Source: UBA1425 sp051881715 (GTDB taxonomy: Bacteria; Bacillota; Clostridia; Oscillospirales; Acutalibacteraceae). From it: a stretch of 11,914 nucleotides of DNA. The stretch spans positions 1-11,914 of the forward strand of contig JBJEQK010000096.1 of NCBI GenBank assembly GCA_051881715.1, read 5' to 3'. The notes under the pieces were generated by a model. That model saw only the letters and a list, made by a program, of their open reading frames with translations, was not told where the DNA came from and did no database searches. Both the position numbers and the translations under genes were made by a program. Below are positions 1-8,219 of this stretch, one piece after another (positions within the stretch are counted from its first letter, which is position 1; every line of letters begins with the position of its first letter).

Positions 1-41
1 TTCGGGGTTCTCTCTGTCCCCCTCGACACCCATACAATACC

Positions 42-70
42 ACAACCCGCACGAAATTTGTGCGGGTTGT
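42..70 (-). terminator. Hairpin after the last kinase gene, weak terminator candidate
   Basis: An 11-bp perfect inverted repeat (ACAACCCGCAC at 42-52, its complement at 60-70) encloses a 7-nt loop. It sits 33 bp beyond the stop codon of the large kinase gene, where the operon should end. Reading along the minus strand, no run of U follows the stem, so it is not a textbook intrinsic terminator. It may be a processed 3' end, a Rho-assisted stop, or part of a bidirectional terminator for a gene to the left. Nothing else recognisable lies in positions 1-103. Confidence 0.5.
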
Positions 71-103
71 CAAATTTAACGCATTTTATGTAATTTTTGA
101 TAA

Positions 104-3100
104 TTAGGCGCTTACCCACATAGCGGGACGAATCGAGCCGGATGCATCAACGGCCTCGCCGCCTGCACGAATCTCGCCGTCGGAGCGAACGATGGCGCAC
201 AGGGTGTTTGCGGAACCGGGCGAGCGCAGCGTCCACCATGTGTTGCCTGTTTCCTCATGCTCAAACGCTCCGCAGCTTATGGCGTACGCTGTCGGCTTCG
301 CTTTGCGGGATGCGGCTTGCATGGATTCGGCCTGCTGCAGGGACAGCAGGAAAATGTAGTCCTCCGTGTCCTCTCCGCCGGAAGAGTTGTAGCTTTCGTT
401 ATCCGGGTTGTCTAACTGTGTTTTGAGGATGTACTCCCTCTCCTCCGCCGTGAAATGATCCTTGTAAAACGAGCCGTTAAGCCACTGACGCACAGAGCAA
501 GCCTTCCATGTGGTAGGCGCACGTTCTTGGTTGTACGCCGTGCAATAGAGTGCCTGCCGGCTCAAAAGCAGCAGCGAACCGCCATCCTCGGACGTGTCGA
601 TCACAAGCCACTCGATTTCCTCCTGACCGTTATCGGTGTTGTTGTCCTGCTCGAAGGTGCCGAACTTGACCGTATCACCCACCTGCAGCCCGGCAAACGG
701 GGAAACAGACTGCGCATTGAATTCGATTGGAGGGATATCGGCATTGTCGTCTAAAATATGAATGTTGTTCCACTGTTCCTCGGTGCCTTGGTATGCAACG
801 GTTTCAATAGACCATACAAAATCAAATGCATTGACAATCTGTTCAATACTGTCCGGAAGCTGAACAAAACGTAAACCTTCACAACAAGTAAATGCTCTGT
901 CCAAACAGGTTACGCTGTTCGGAACCTCTACGCTATCAATATTACATCCGTCAAAAGCAAATTCCGCAATGACCGATATATCGGAAGGAATTTTTAGAAA
1001 ACCGGTCAGAGACTTAGATGCACGAATTAAGCAATGGTCGATGCAAAACAGTCCGTCTTTCCAGTACGTTTTGTTTGAGACGATGCCGGAATAGGTAAAT
1101 ATGGATTGCCCGATACGTGTAACGCTTGAGGGAATCTGAATCGTTTGAAGCTTCGGGCAATCAGCGAATGCCCAAGATCCAATTGCCGTTACACTGTCTG
1201 CCATAGACACAGCCTTGAGATTGAGAAATCCATAAAACGCACAACTTGCGACGGTCGATACGCCCTGTTCGATCACAACCTCGGTGACCATATCCGTATA
1301 GAGGCCTTCACCATCCCAATAATACTCGGGCATGACACCCTGTCCGAAAATATGGAGGACGGAGCCCTCTAAGGACCAGTCCACATCGTACAGATGCGTC
1401 CGGTGCCCGCTGACCCATTCCTCTGCGGCATGGTGGGCGGATTTGCCGATATCTACCCATACTGCGGGGCGTATACCACGGGACTGCAATCCATTGTCAT
1501 CAAAATAAAAAGACCCATCACCAGAAACGGCGGAAAATTGCATATTATTCTCCGCAGGGTAAGTGCAGTTGCTTGCCGTGCGCAGTGCCCAGCCAGAATA
1601 ATCATTTCCACATGAAATCAGTGCATCTGTATATTCAACCACACGGTCTTTTTCATTTGGAAAATAGCCTTCCACCTCTTGCAAAGACAGCAGAAAACAC
1701 CTGTCCATTGTGTCGTTGCCGCCATCCGCTCCGAAATCAGGTTCGTCCGGGGTTACGTTTTGGTGAAGCGTGATCTTTTCCTTTTCCGCTTCGGAAAAAG
1801 CGGCGTCATAGAATTCGGTGTTCAGCCATTCACGAACACGGCACGTTTCCCATGTAAAGGACAGACCGCTGTCATCGTGATACTGCTGGTAGTCCAGCAC
1901 TTTTTTGCTCAGCAGCAGCACTTCATCGCCGATGCGGTCAAGAGCGAGCCACTCGATGGGCTCAGGTTCTATTCCATAGGGGGCATAGTTTCCAAACACC
2001 ACGGTATCGCCGGGCTGAATGCTGCTGTTTAACTCGTCGTATAGCGTGCCTTGTGCAAAATTCGGAGGGGTGTAGCTGGGTTCGCTGTACACCGCTGCGG
2101 CACGGCGGCTGCGCAGCCAAGGGACGCCAAACACGATCCCTGCCACGATGGCGGCAACTAGCAGCACGGCGGCGGCAGAGAGGCAAGCGATACGGATGTT
2201 CTTAACGCTTATATTCTTGCCGGCGATTTTGTGCTTCTTTTTCTTTCTCTTTTTTGGCGCTTGCTGTGCGGCGGCACGTGCCTGTTCCTCCTGCAGTGCC
2301 TGCAGCAGTCGGGCATACAGCTCCCCGGCGGTCTGGATGCGGTCGGATGCCTGTACCGCCATGCCCTTTTGCAGGATGCGTTCGATGGATTTCGGAATGC
2401 TCACCATGTTCGAGAGGGGGCGCAGCTTGTCCTGCGTCATGCGGCTCAGACTGTCCTCCGGCGTGACGCCGGTCAGCATTTTGTACAGCGTGGCGCACAC
2501 GGCATACACGTCCGTGAACGAACCCTGCGTGCCGTGGCTGTTGTACTGCTCGATGGGCGCAAAGCCCTTTTTAAGCATGATGGACAGCGTTTTGTGATCC
2601 AGTCCGCTGGCGATTCGTGCTGCGCCGAAATCCAACAGCTTCGCCTGCCCATCCTCGCACAAAAATATGTTGTCGGGGGAAACGTCCCGATGTACCAGTC
2701 CCGTGCGATGAATCTGTTCGAGCGCCTGCAAAATCGGCATCATGATGCCCATGGACTGCTCCAGAGACATTTTGCCGTCCCGGCGCAGGATGTCCTGCAC
2801 CGTTTCGCCCCGCAGCAGCTCCATGATGATATAGGCGGTGCCGTTCTCCTCGATACAGTCGAGTACCTGCACCACGTTTTTCAGATCCGTGAACTGTGCG
2901 AGCCGGCGGCTCTCGTCCAGCATATTTTTCATGCCGGATTCAAAATAGTGCCGGGATTCATCGTCGAAGCAGGAGATGTCATTGCACCCGGTCATGCGGG
3001 CGGCGAAGGAGGTTGGGAAAAACTCCTTGACGGCGACCGGCTTTTCCAGCCGCTGATCCCAGGCGATATAGGTGATGCCGAAGCCGCCCTGCCCGAGCAC

Positions 3101-3247
3101 CTTGCCGAGGACATACCTGTCCTGCAAAAGCGTTCCGGGGGAGAGATGATTTTTATTTTTGGCGGGCGTGTCCAGGATGTAGCCGCAATAGGGGCAAACG
3201 TCAAACTGGGCATCGTATTCCCGCATACATCCCATACATCTGTGCAT
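104..3247 (-). CDS. Transmembrane Ser/Thr protein kinase with DUF6273-LRR-DUF6273 ectodomain
   Basis: A 1047-residue Hanks-type kinase and probable membrane sensor. Residues 4-21 form a zinc-ribbon-like tag (CMGC...CPYC). The kinase domain (about 42-318) has GQGGFG, catalytic Lys74, helix-C Glu112, HRD with Asp188, Asn193, DFG with Asp206 and an APIE motif, so it should be active. The catalytic loop reads HRDVSPDN, with Ser where most kinases have Lys. A Lys-rich stretch (about 332-340) precedes one membrane helix (about 353-375). Outside lie a DUF6273-like domain (about 414-600, ending RGIRPAVW), a BspA-like leucine-rich-repeat block (about 618-852, with the YQGTEEQWNNI ending typical of such repeats) and a second DUF6273-like domain (856-1047, ending SIRPAMW). 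I chose the ATG because AAGGTGA precedes it by 5 nt and it gives the same N-terminus as the neighbouring kinase; a GTG three codons earlier is possible. Last gene of the operon, 24 bp after its paralogue. The ligand is unknown. Confidence 0.95.
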   Translation of the reverse strand: MHRCMGCMREYDAQFDVCPYCGYILDTPAKNKNHLSPGTLLQDRYVLGKVLGQGGFGITYIAWDQRLEKPVAVKEFFPTSFAARMTGCNDISCFDDESRHYFESGMKNMLDESRRLAQFTDLKNVVQVLDCIEENGTAYIIMELLRGETVQDILRRDGKMSLEQSMGIMMPILQALEQIHRTGLVHRDVSPDNIFLCEDGQAKLLDFGAARIASGLDHKTLSIMLKKGFAPIEQYNSHGTQGSFTDVYAVCATLYKMLTGVTPEDSLSRMTQDKLRPLSNMVSIPKSIERILQKGMAVQASDRIQTAGELYARLLQALQEEQARAAAQQAPKKRKKKKHKIAGKNISVKNIRIACLSAAAVLLVAAIVAGIVFGVPWLRSRRAAAVYSEPSYTPPNFAQGTLYDELNSSIQPGDTVVFGNYAPYGIEPEPIEWLALDRIGDEVLLLSKKVLDYQQYHDDSGLSFTWETCRVREWLNTEFYDAAFSEAEKEKITLHQNVTPDEPDFGADGGNDTMDRCFLLSLQEVEGYFPNEKDRVVEYTDALISCGNDYSGWALRTASNCTYPAENNMQFSAVSGDGSFYFDDNGLQSRGIRPAVWVDIGKSAHHAAEEWVSGHRTHLYDVDWSLEGSVLHIFGQGVMPEYYWDGEGLYTDMVTEVVIEQGVSTVASCAFYGFLNLKAVSMADSVTAIGSWAFADCPKLQTIQIPSSVTRIGQSIFTYSGIVSNKTYWKDGLFCIDHCLIRASKSLTGFLKIPSDISVIAEFAFDGCNIDSVEVPNSVTCLDRAFTCCEGLRFVQLPDSIEQIVNAFDFVWSIETVAYQGTEEQWNNIHILDDNADIPPIEFNAQSVSPFAGLQVGDTVKFGTFEQDNNTDNGQEEIEWLVIDTSEDGGSLLLLSRQALYCTAYNQERAPTTWKACSVRQWLNGSFYKDHFTAEEREYILKTQLDNPDNESYNSSGGEDTEDYIFLLSLQQAESMQAASRKAKPTAYAISCGAFEHEETGNTWWTLRSPGSANTLCAIVRSDGEIRAGGEAVDASGSIRPAMWVSA

Positions 3248-3252
3248 AGTGG

Positions 3253-3259
3253 TCACCTT
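3253..3259 (-). promoter_or_regulatory. Ribosome binding site deciding the start of the last kinase gene
   Basis: AAGGTGA on the minus strand lies 5 nt before the ATG at 3247. The in-frame GTG at 3256 overlaps this motif and has no Shine-Dalgarno sequence of its own, so the ATG is preferred. Confidence 0.7.
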
Positions 3260-3271
3260 CGCTTTACAGGC

Positions 3272-5983
3272 TTATTCCGGGATGGACGGATACCAGTCCA
3301 TATTGTTTATGTCGATTCGTTCGATGAAGTTGCCGTTTCCGTCTGCGTGCCGGACGTACTCGATGCCGAGGAGCGTCGACTCCCGAATATACTCGTCGGT
3401 GAGGCTGCCCTTTTTGTTGTACAGGCGCAAATTGCGTTCCGCACCGTTCTCATTGTACTCCAGATACAGGCGTATGACATTATTCTTGTCGTAAGTGGTA
3501 TCTGTGCGGCAGGTGGGGTTCTCCGTGTCATCCGCATAGTATGTGTGCACGTAGCGAACGGTTTGCTCGCCGGTTTCCGCATCATAGCGGGTAAATGTTC
3601 TTTTATCCAAATAGGCGCCGGAATAGACATATTCTTCTGTCCAAAGGCAGCTGTCCCCTTCGTAACTGCTTTCCAAAAGAACACGCTCTTTTTTATCATA
3701 GCTTGTAACATATTTTTCTTCTCCGTAAAAGGAGTAGTCCGCCTGTTTCCGACCCTCGGCATCGTATTCCGAATAGGAATATGTCTGCGCATCCTCGTAC
3801 GTATAATCCGCACAGTAGCGCACCAGCTCGGCGTTTTCATCGTAGTACTCCGTGCGGGTGCGGTTGCCTTCGTCGTCGTAGTCCATGCAGATCCGGCTCA
3901 CAAGCTCGTCCTGGACGTCGTACTCCATACGCTCGAGCATATTGCCGTCCTCAAAGGTGTACAGGAAGTATCCGCCGGTCTTCAGGTCGCTGAGGTACGT
4001 TTTTTCGCCCTCGACCGTTTGACACTCGATGTAGCGCAGCTTCCCTTTCACATACTTGAACACATAACCGGCGGTTTGTGCGTTATCCTTGTCATAGACG
4101 AAGTGCTCTTTGAGCTTGCCGGAGTCGCCGTAGAGCCACGTTTGCTTTTCGTCCATGCGGTCAAACACCTTGACAGTCTGCTCAACAATGCCTGCATCGG
4201 TGTATTCGCGCACGATTTCTTTGGACACCTTGCCGTCCTGCGTGTACCACTTTTCCTTGACTTCGCCGTCGTCCTCGTAGCGAATGGACTCGTAGACCGT
4301 ATTGCCCTCTGCGTCGTAGTGCGTCTCGAACTGGGCACCCTCCTCATAGGAAAAGCGCATCGTTTCCTCGGACGAGTTACCGTAGCGGATGAAGCCCTCG
4401 ACCGGTCTGTCGCTCGAGTCGTAGACGGTGTACACGGTCATTTGGGTGAGAGACATATCGTCGTATTCGCTCTTGGCAAACAGGGTGCCGTCCTTGTTGT
4501 AGAAATAGCGCTCCGCTTTGCAGATGGCATCGCCGTCGGACACCTCAACGCTCGAGGAAATTTGACCGTCGTCGTTATAGTCATAGAGCGTATAATTGTT
4601 CACAAACACATCGTTTGCTCTGTCCTTTTTCACACGCATAAGCAGCATACCATTTTCGTCGGTGTAGTCCGCATACAGCGCATCGTCCTCGGTGGAGTAC
4701 TGATTTTCAAAAGGAAGCATCTCAAAATTTTCCACGTCGGGCAGTTCCCTTACCGGCAAATCCTCCTGCGAAGCGGCCGCCAGCAGTTCCTGCTGGTAGG
4801 GGGTGTATTCCTCGCTGACATCGGCATCGACATCGAGGGTGGGGGTACGGTTTTGTGCAACGCGCACAATCCCGAACACGGCGCCGCCGACCAGCAGAAC
4901 GGCTGCGCAGATCAGCACCACAGGCAGCCACGGCTTTTTGCCCGCCTTCTTCACAGGCGGATTCTTCCGGGGCTGTTTTTCCTTGTGTGACTTTTTCTTT
5001 TTTGAAGGTGCCGGCGGTGCGGACAAATCCATTTTTTGAAACACGTCCAGCAGAGGATCCACCGTTTGCAGACGATCCTCCGGCTCGATGGCAAGACCGC
5101 GCATGATGATGTGCGAAAGCTTGTCCGGCATATCCACCAGCTCGCCGATGGGTGTCAGACTGTCCGCCTTGACCCGGCGCTCCAGACTGTCGATGGGCGT
5201 TTTCCCGGTCAGCATCTTGTAGATGGTGGCGCACACCGCATAAATGTCGGTGAAGGGTCCCTGCTCCGTGGAGGAGGAATACTGCTCCTTGGGCGCATAG
5301 CCGGGCTTGAGAATGACGGACAGGCTCTTTTCGTCATCGCCGGACGCAACACGTGCCGAACCGAAATCCAAAATTTTGACCTTGCCGTTGTTGCAGACGA
5401 AAATATTGTCGGGGGAGATGTCCCGATGGATCAGTCCGGCGGCATGGATTTCCCGCAGTGCCTGCAAGACGGGAAGCATGATCTGCACGGTCTGTGCAAC
5501 GTTGTAGGAGCCTTTTTCCGTCAGGATATTTTTAATGTTTTCGCCGTCCAAAAGTTCCATGATGATGTAGGCCGTGTGGTTGGCCTCCAGACAGTCATAG
5601 ACCTTGACAACGCTTTCCAAATCGTTGAACCGAGCCAAACGCCGGCTTTCGTCCAGCATTCGGCGGATGCCATTTTGGAACAGACCCTGCGCCTCTTCGT
5701 TGTAGCAGGTGATGTCCAGCTCCCCCGTGATGCGGGAGGCAAGACTGGTGGGCATAAACTCCTTGATGGCAACCTTTTTGTACAGGCGGGTGTCCCACGC
5801 AATGTAGGTGATCCCGAAGCCGCCCTGTCCGAGGCAGCGCCCGATCAGATATCGGTCAATCAGGATCGTACCCGGCTCCAGATGGTTTCTGGACTTTGCC
5901 GCCGTGCCTTTGATGTAGCCACAGTAGGGGCATACGTCATAGACTTCATCGTATTCGTTCATACAGCCTAAACAGCGTTCCAT
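3272..5983 (-). CDS. Transmembrane Ser/Thr protein kinase with YD/MORN-like repeat ectodomain
   Basis: A 903-residue Hanks-type kinase, paralogous to the next gene over its first 320 residues. It starts with a zinc-ribbon-like tag (CLGC at 4-7, CPYC at 18-21). The kinase domain (about 39-315) keeps GQGGFG, Lys74, Glu112, HRDISPDN with Asp188 and Asn193, DFG with Asp206 and an APKE motif, so it looks catalytically competent. A Lys-rich linker (about 328-350) leads to one membrane helix (about 352-373). The external region (374-903) is rich in Tyr, Asp, Glu and Gly and consists of degenerate units of about 20 residues such as YDAEGNTVYESIRYEDDG, resembling YD (RHS) or MORN-type beta repeats. 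There is no PASTA domain. The start has a strong GGGAGGTGA site 19 bp after the phosphatase gene, implying co-transcription. Role inferred: senses an extracellular or wall-associated cue and phosphorylates operon partners. Confidence 0.95.
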   Translation of the reverse strand: MERCLGCMNEYDEVYDVCPYCGYIKGTAAKSRNHLEPGTILIDRYLIGRCLGQGGFGITYIAWDTRLYKKVAIKEFMPTSLASRITGELDITCYNEEAQGLFQNGIRRMLDESRRLARFNDLESVVKVYDCLEANHTAYIIMELLDGENIKNILTEKGSYNVAQTVQIMLPVLQALREIHAAGLIHRDISPDNIFVCNNGKVKILDFGSARVASGDDEKSLSVILKPGYAPKEQYSSSTEQGPFTDIYAVCATIYKMLTGKTPIDSLERRVKADSLTPIGELVDMPDKLSHIIMRGLAIEPEDRLQTVDPLLDVFQKMDLSAPPAPSKKKKSHKEKQPRKNPPVKKAGKKPWLPVVLICAAVLLVGGAVFGIVRVAQNRTPTLDVDADVSEEYTPYQQELLAAASQEDLPVRELPDVENFEMLPFENQYSTEDDALYADYTDENGMLLMRVKKDRANDVFVNNYTLYDYNDDGQISSSVEVSDGDAICKAERYFYNKDGTLFAKSEYDDMSLTQMTVYTVYDSSDRPVEGFIRYGNSSEETMRFSYEEGAQFETHYDAEGNTVYESIRYEDDGEVKEKWYTQDGKVSKEIVREYTDAGIVEQTVKVFDRMDEKQTWLYGDSGKLKEHFVYDKDNAQTAGYVFKYVKGKLRYIECQTVEGEKTYLSDLKTGGYFLYTFEDGNMLERMEYDVQDELVSRICMDYDDEGNRTRTEYYDENAELVRYCADYTYEDAQTYSYSEYDAEGRKQADYSFYGEEKYVTSYDKKERVLLESSYEGDSCLWTEEYVYSGAYLDKRTFTRYDAETGEQTVRYVHTYYADDTENPTCRTDTTYDKNNVIRLYLEYNENGAERNLRLYNKKGSLTDEYIRESTLLGIEYVRHADGNGNFIERIDINNMDWYPSIPE

Positions 5984-6002
5984 AAAGCGTCACCTCCCTG
6001 CG

Positions 6003-6734
6003 TCAAGCGTTCATTACGGCGATTGCCGAATAGTTGTCCATGTTTTTTCCGGCGCCGTTTTCCAAAACAACAGCCTGCATTTTTTTCAGCCAATCGGATG
6101 CATCGGTGCTCTTGTGCAGCAGCTTGCACATTTGCTTTTCGTCAATGTATTCCCAAAAGCCGTCGGAGCAAAGCAGAAAAGCCTGACAATCATCCAGCTT
6201 GTACGGCGCAGAAACATCGTAGCGGATCGACTCCTCATCGCTGCCCAGTGCACGCAGCAAGCGGTTGCGGTCGGGGTGAAAGCGGATCTCCTTTTCCTTG
6301 ATGTTGCCTGCGTTGGCGAGCATCTGCGGGACGCTGTGATCCAAGGTGCGGCAGGTCACGGCGTTGTTTTGAAACAGGTACAGCCGGGAGTCACCGATGT
6401 GGCACCATGTGCAGTAATCCTTGCAGATCAGCAGGGATACCAGCGTGGTTTTCATCCCGGCGATACAGCCTTCCCGCTGCTGCATCTCTAAAATTTCCTG
6501 ATTGGTTTTTTCGATTGCTTCATCAAAAAAGGGACGCGGATAGAAGTCGTATGTGTGCTCGAACACTTCACCGAACACACGGCACGCCGCCGCAGAGGCC
6601 GCATCCCCGCGGCCGTGACCGCCCAATCCATCGCACAGCACGAAGCAGCAAACGCCCTCGCGGTTAAATACGGCGATGGCATCCTCGTTCCGTTCACGCT
6701 CTCCCTTTTTGGAGATTCCTTTATATGTAACCAC
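6003..6734 (-). CDS. PP2C-family (PPM) Ser/Thr protein phosphatase
   Basis: A 243-residue soluble metal-dependent phosphatase, the usual length for bacterial stand-alone PP2C proteins of the Stp/PrpC kind. Family motifs appear in order: RNED (15-18), DGLGGHGRGDAAS (35-47, metal-binding Asp35), MKTTLVSLL (94-102), HIGDSRLYLF (112-121), DHS (132-134), LLRALG (159-164), LCSDGFWE (188-195, Asp191) and MDN (232-234, Asp233). All metal ligands I can place are present, so it should be active. It most likely removes phosphate from the kinases and FHA-linked substrates of this operon. Translation starts at GTG 6734 with GGGGGA 6 nt upstream. It lies 24 bp after the pseudokinase gene and 19 bp before a kinase gene, a standard kinase-phosphatase pairing. 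No signal peptide or membrane segment. Confidence 0.96.
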   Translation of the reverse strand: MVTYKGISKKGERERNEDAIAVFNREGVCCFVLCDGLGGHGRGDAASAAACRVFGEVFEHTYDFYPRPFFDEAIEKTNQEILEMQQREGCIAGMKTTLVSLLICKDYCTWCHIGDSRLYLFQNNAVTCRTLDHSVPQMLANAGNIKEKEIRFHPDRNRLLRALGSDEESIRYDVSAPYKLDDCQAFLLCSDGFWEYIDEKQMCKLLHKSTDASDWLKKMQAVVLENGAGKNMDNYSAIAVMNA

Positions 6735-6758
6735 AACGATTCCCCCAGTGCGTAAAAA

Positions 6759-7844
6759 TTACAAATACTTGTTGATCACGACAAACAAAATGACCAGCAG
6801 CGCAACCAAAATGGCTGCCAGACCGCCGATGACCAGCGCCTGCTTTTTCGTGTTGCCCGCATCAATGATTCCGTCGATGTCCACCATCTCTGTTTTATCC
6901 AGCAGAGCATTTTTCATGTCCGCAGCGCTTTTGAAGCGAATGTCCTTGTTCATGTTCATCGCTTTGCAAATACACAGCTTCATTTGCTGCGGCAAATCCG
7001 TTTCATCCAACGCCTGTCGAAGCGTATCCTCCGCTTTGCGTTCAATCGCATCCGGGGGCGTTTTTCCCACCAGCATCCTGTAGAGAACTGCGCCGACAGA
7101 GTAGATGTCGGAGTAGGCACCGCGTCTTTCCGTGCTGACATACTGTTCATACGGGGCGTATCCGGGAGAGAAATAAATGGTCATCTCATTTTCTTTGAAC
7201 GGGGAAGCCTCTTTCAAAAAAACGAAGTTGATCAGCTTGATTGTATTGTCCGTTGTAATCACGATGTTTTTCGGCGTGACTGCGCGGTGGATCAGGTCTG
7301 CCTTGTGCAGCTGCGACAGACCGTCCAGTATCGGCATGATGACAGACAGCGCCGTGTCGATGTCCACTGCACCGCCGCACTGCTTGAGGTAATCGTCCAG
7401 CAGCAAGCCCTCCAGATATTCGTTGACGATGTAGACCGTGCGGTTTGCCTCGAATGTGTCAAAGATGTGCATGATCCCGTCACACGCGGAGAACTGCATC
7501 ATTGTTTTTGCGCTGGCAAAGATTTTCTGTGCGCTTTTTTCCGGCCATTGTGCGTTGTTTTGCAGCGGTACAAGGTTCAGGGAGTTTCTGTCCCGCGTGA
7601 CCAGCTCTCGGGGGAAATGCTCCTGCACCTCCACGATCCGATTTTGTTGCATATCCAAGGCCTTGTAGCAGACCGCATTTTTGTCTGTGGAGAGAACTTC
7701 GCCGATCAAATAGCGTTCTTGCAGAACACAGCGCGCCGGAAGAAACGCCTGCTTTCGCCCGCCGGACTCCACATATCCGCAGTGCGGGCAAACGCTGTCG
7801 GCACCTTTTTCCTCAAAACAGGAAATACAAAGATTCTCGTACAT
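6759..7844 (-). CDS. Membrane-anchored pseudokinase (degenerate Hanks-type kinase)
   Basis: A 361-residue protein with the layout of the two kinases nearby but a dead active site. It opens with a zinc-ribbon-like tag (CISC at 6-9, CPHC at 19-22). In the kinase-like region (about 41-320) the glycine loop reads STDKNAVCY, the ATP-binding Lys is Gln74 (VEVQE), the helix-C Glu aligns with Ser111, HRD is HRA (Ala188) and DFG is NFV (206-208). Asn193 and the GYAPYEQY segment remain. The fold therefore seems kept while catalysis is lost. A single membrane helix (about 336-357) is followed by only four residues, so there is no ectodomain. The ATG at 7844 has GGGGAG upstream and matches the paralogues; longer readings upstream are the FHA gene in another frame. 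Likely an allosteric partner, scaffold or decoy for the active kinases (inference). Confidence 0.93.
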   Translation of the reverse strand: MYENLCISCFEEKGADSVCPHCGYVESGGRKQAFLPARCVLQERYLIGEVLSTDKNAVCYKALDMQQNRIVEVQEHFPRELVTRDRNSLNLVPLQNNAQWPEKSAQKIFASAKTMMQFSACDGIMHIFDTFEANRTVYIVNEYLEGLLLDDYLKQCGGAVDIDTALSVIMPILDGLSQLHKADLIHRAVTPKNIVITTDNTIKLINFVFLKEASPFKENEMTIYFSPGYAPYEQYVSTERRGAYSDIYSVGAVLYRMLVGKTPPDAIERKAEDTLRQALDETDLPQQMKLCICKAMNMNKDIRFKSAADMKNALLDKTEMVDIDGIIDAGNTKKQALVIGGLAAILVALLVILFVVINKYL

Positions 7845-7858
7845 TTTATCTCCCCTTT

Positions 7859-8203
7859 TTAATTCAGTCGAAATGTGTTGGACATATCCCCGACAGCGAG
7901 AACCGATCCTCTCGGCACGTCCACATCCGCATCGTGCGCAATACGCATACCGTTGATAAACGTGCCGTTGCGGGAATGGTCGTGTACCGTATAGGCGCCG
8001 TTTTTTAGGTTGCATCGGATACTGCAATGGGTGCGGCTGATTTTTTCGCAGTTTTCGTCCATCACGATGTGGCAGGTTTTGGGGTCTCGTCCGATTGTCA
8101 CAGTCTCGTCCCAATCCAGCCGAAAGATTGCCTCCGCATATTCGCCGCTGATCCCCATGATGGAGCCGGCAAAGTCAGCGTCCTTCTTTTTAAATATTTT
8201 CAT
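7859..8203 (-). CDS. Small FHA-domain protein
   Basis: A 114-residue protein made almost wholly of one forkhead-associated domain, which binds phosphothreonine peptides. The binding residues are intact: GRD (38-40), SRTH (56-59) and RNGTFING (78-85). A short basic N-terminus (MKIFKKK) precedes it. No membrane segment or enzyme domain. It lies 16 bp after another FHA gene and 14 bp before the pseudokinase gene, whose ribosome binding site abuts its TAA stop. Such stand-alone FHA proteins usually act as adaptors reading the phosphorylation of a kinase or its substrate; here the two membrane kinases are the obvious writers. The ATG at 8203 has only a modest GGGTG upstream; GTG at 8212 is an alternative that would add three residues. 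Confidence 0.92.
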   Translation of the reverse strand: MKIFKKKDADFAGSIMGISGEYAEAIFRLDWDETVTIGRDPKTCHIVMDENCEKISRTHCSIRCNLKNGAYTVHDHSRNGTFINGMRIAHDADVDVPRGSVLAVGDMSNTFRLN

Positions 8204-8219
8204 AGCACACACCCGGCTC

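Noticed and set aside
2231..4990. A 919-codon open frame on the plus strand.
   Set aside because: It is antisense to the two kinase genes, spans their junction, and its translation shows no domain or motif I recognise. The minus-strand proteins in the same place have complete kinase motifs, so this is a frame left open by codon bias.
5036..5971. A 311-codon open frame on the plus strand.
   Set aside because: It lies fully antisense to the kinase domain of the 3272-5983 gene and has no family features or credible ribosome binding site.
3272..5983. PASTA-type PrkC/Stk1 kinase involved in cell-wall sensing.
   Set aside because: The external region shows Tyr/Asp/Gly repeats rather than the PASTA fold, and the N-terminal zinc ribbon is not part of PrkC.
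6984..7862. A 292-codon plus-strand frame.
   Set aside because: Antisense to the pseudokinase gene, which has a clear fold, start site and neighbours; no motif in the plus-strand translation.
7845..8114. A 90-residue N-terminal extension of the pseudokinase.
   Set aside because: It overlaps the small FHA gene in another frame. The ATG at 7844 has a good ribosome binding site and gives the same N-terminal tag as both kinases.
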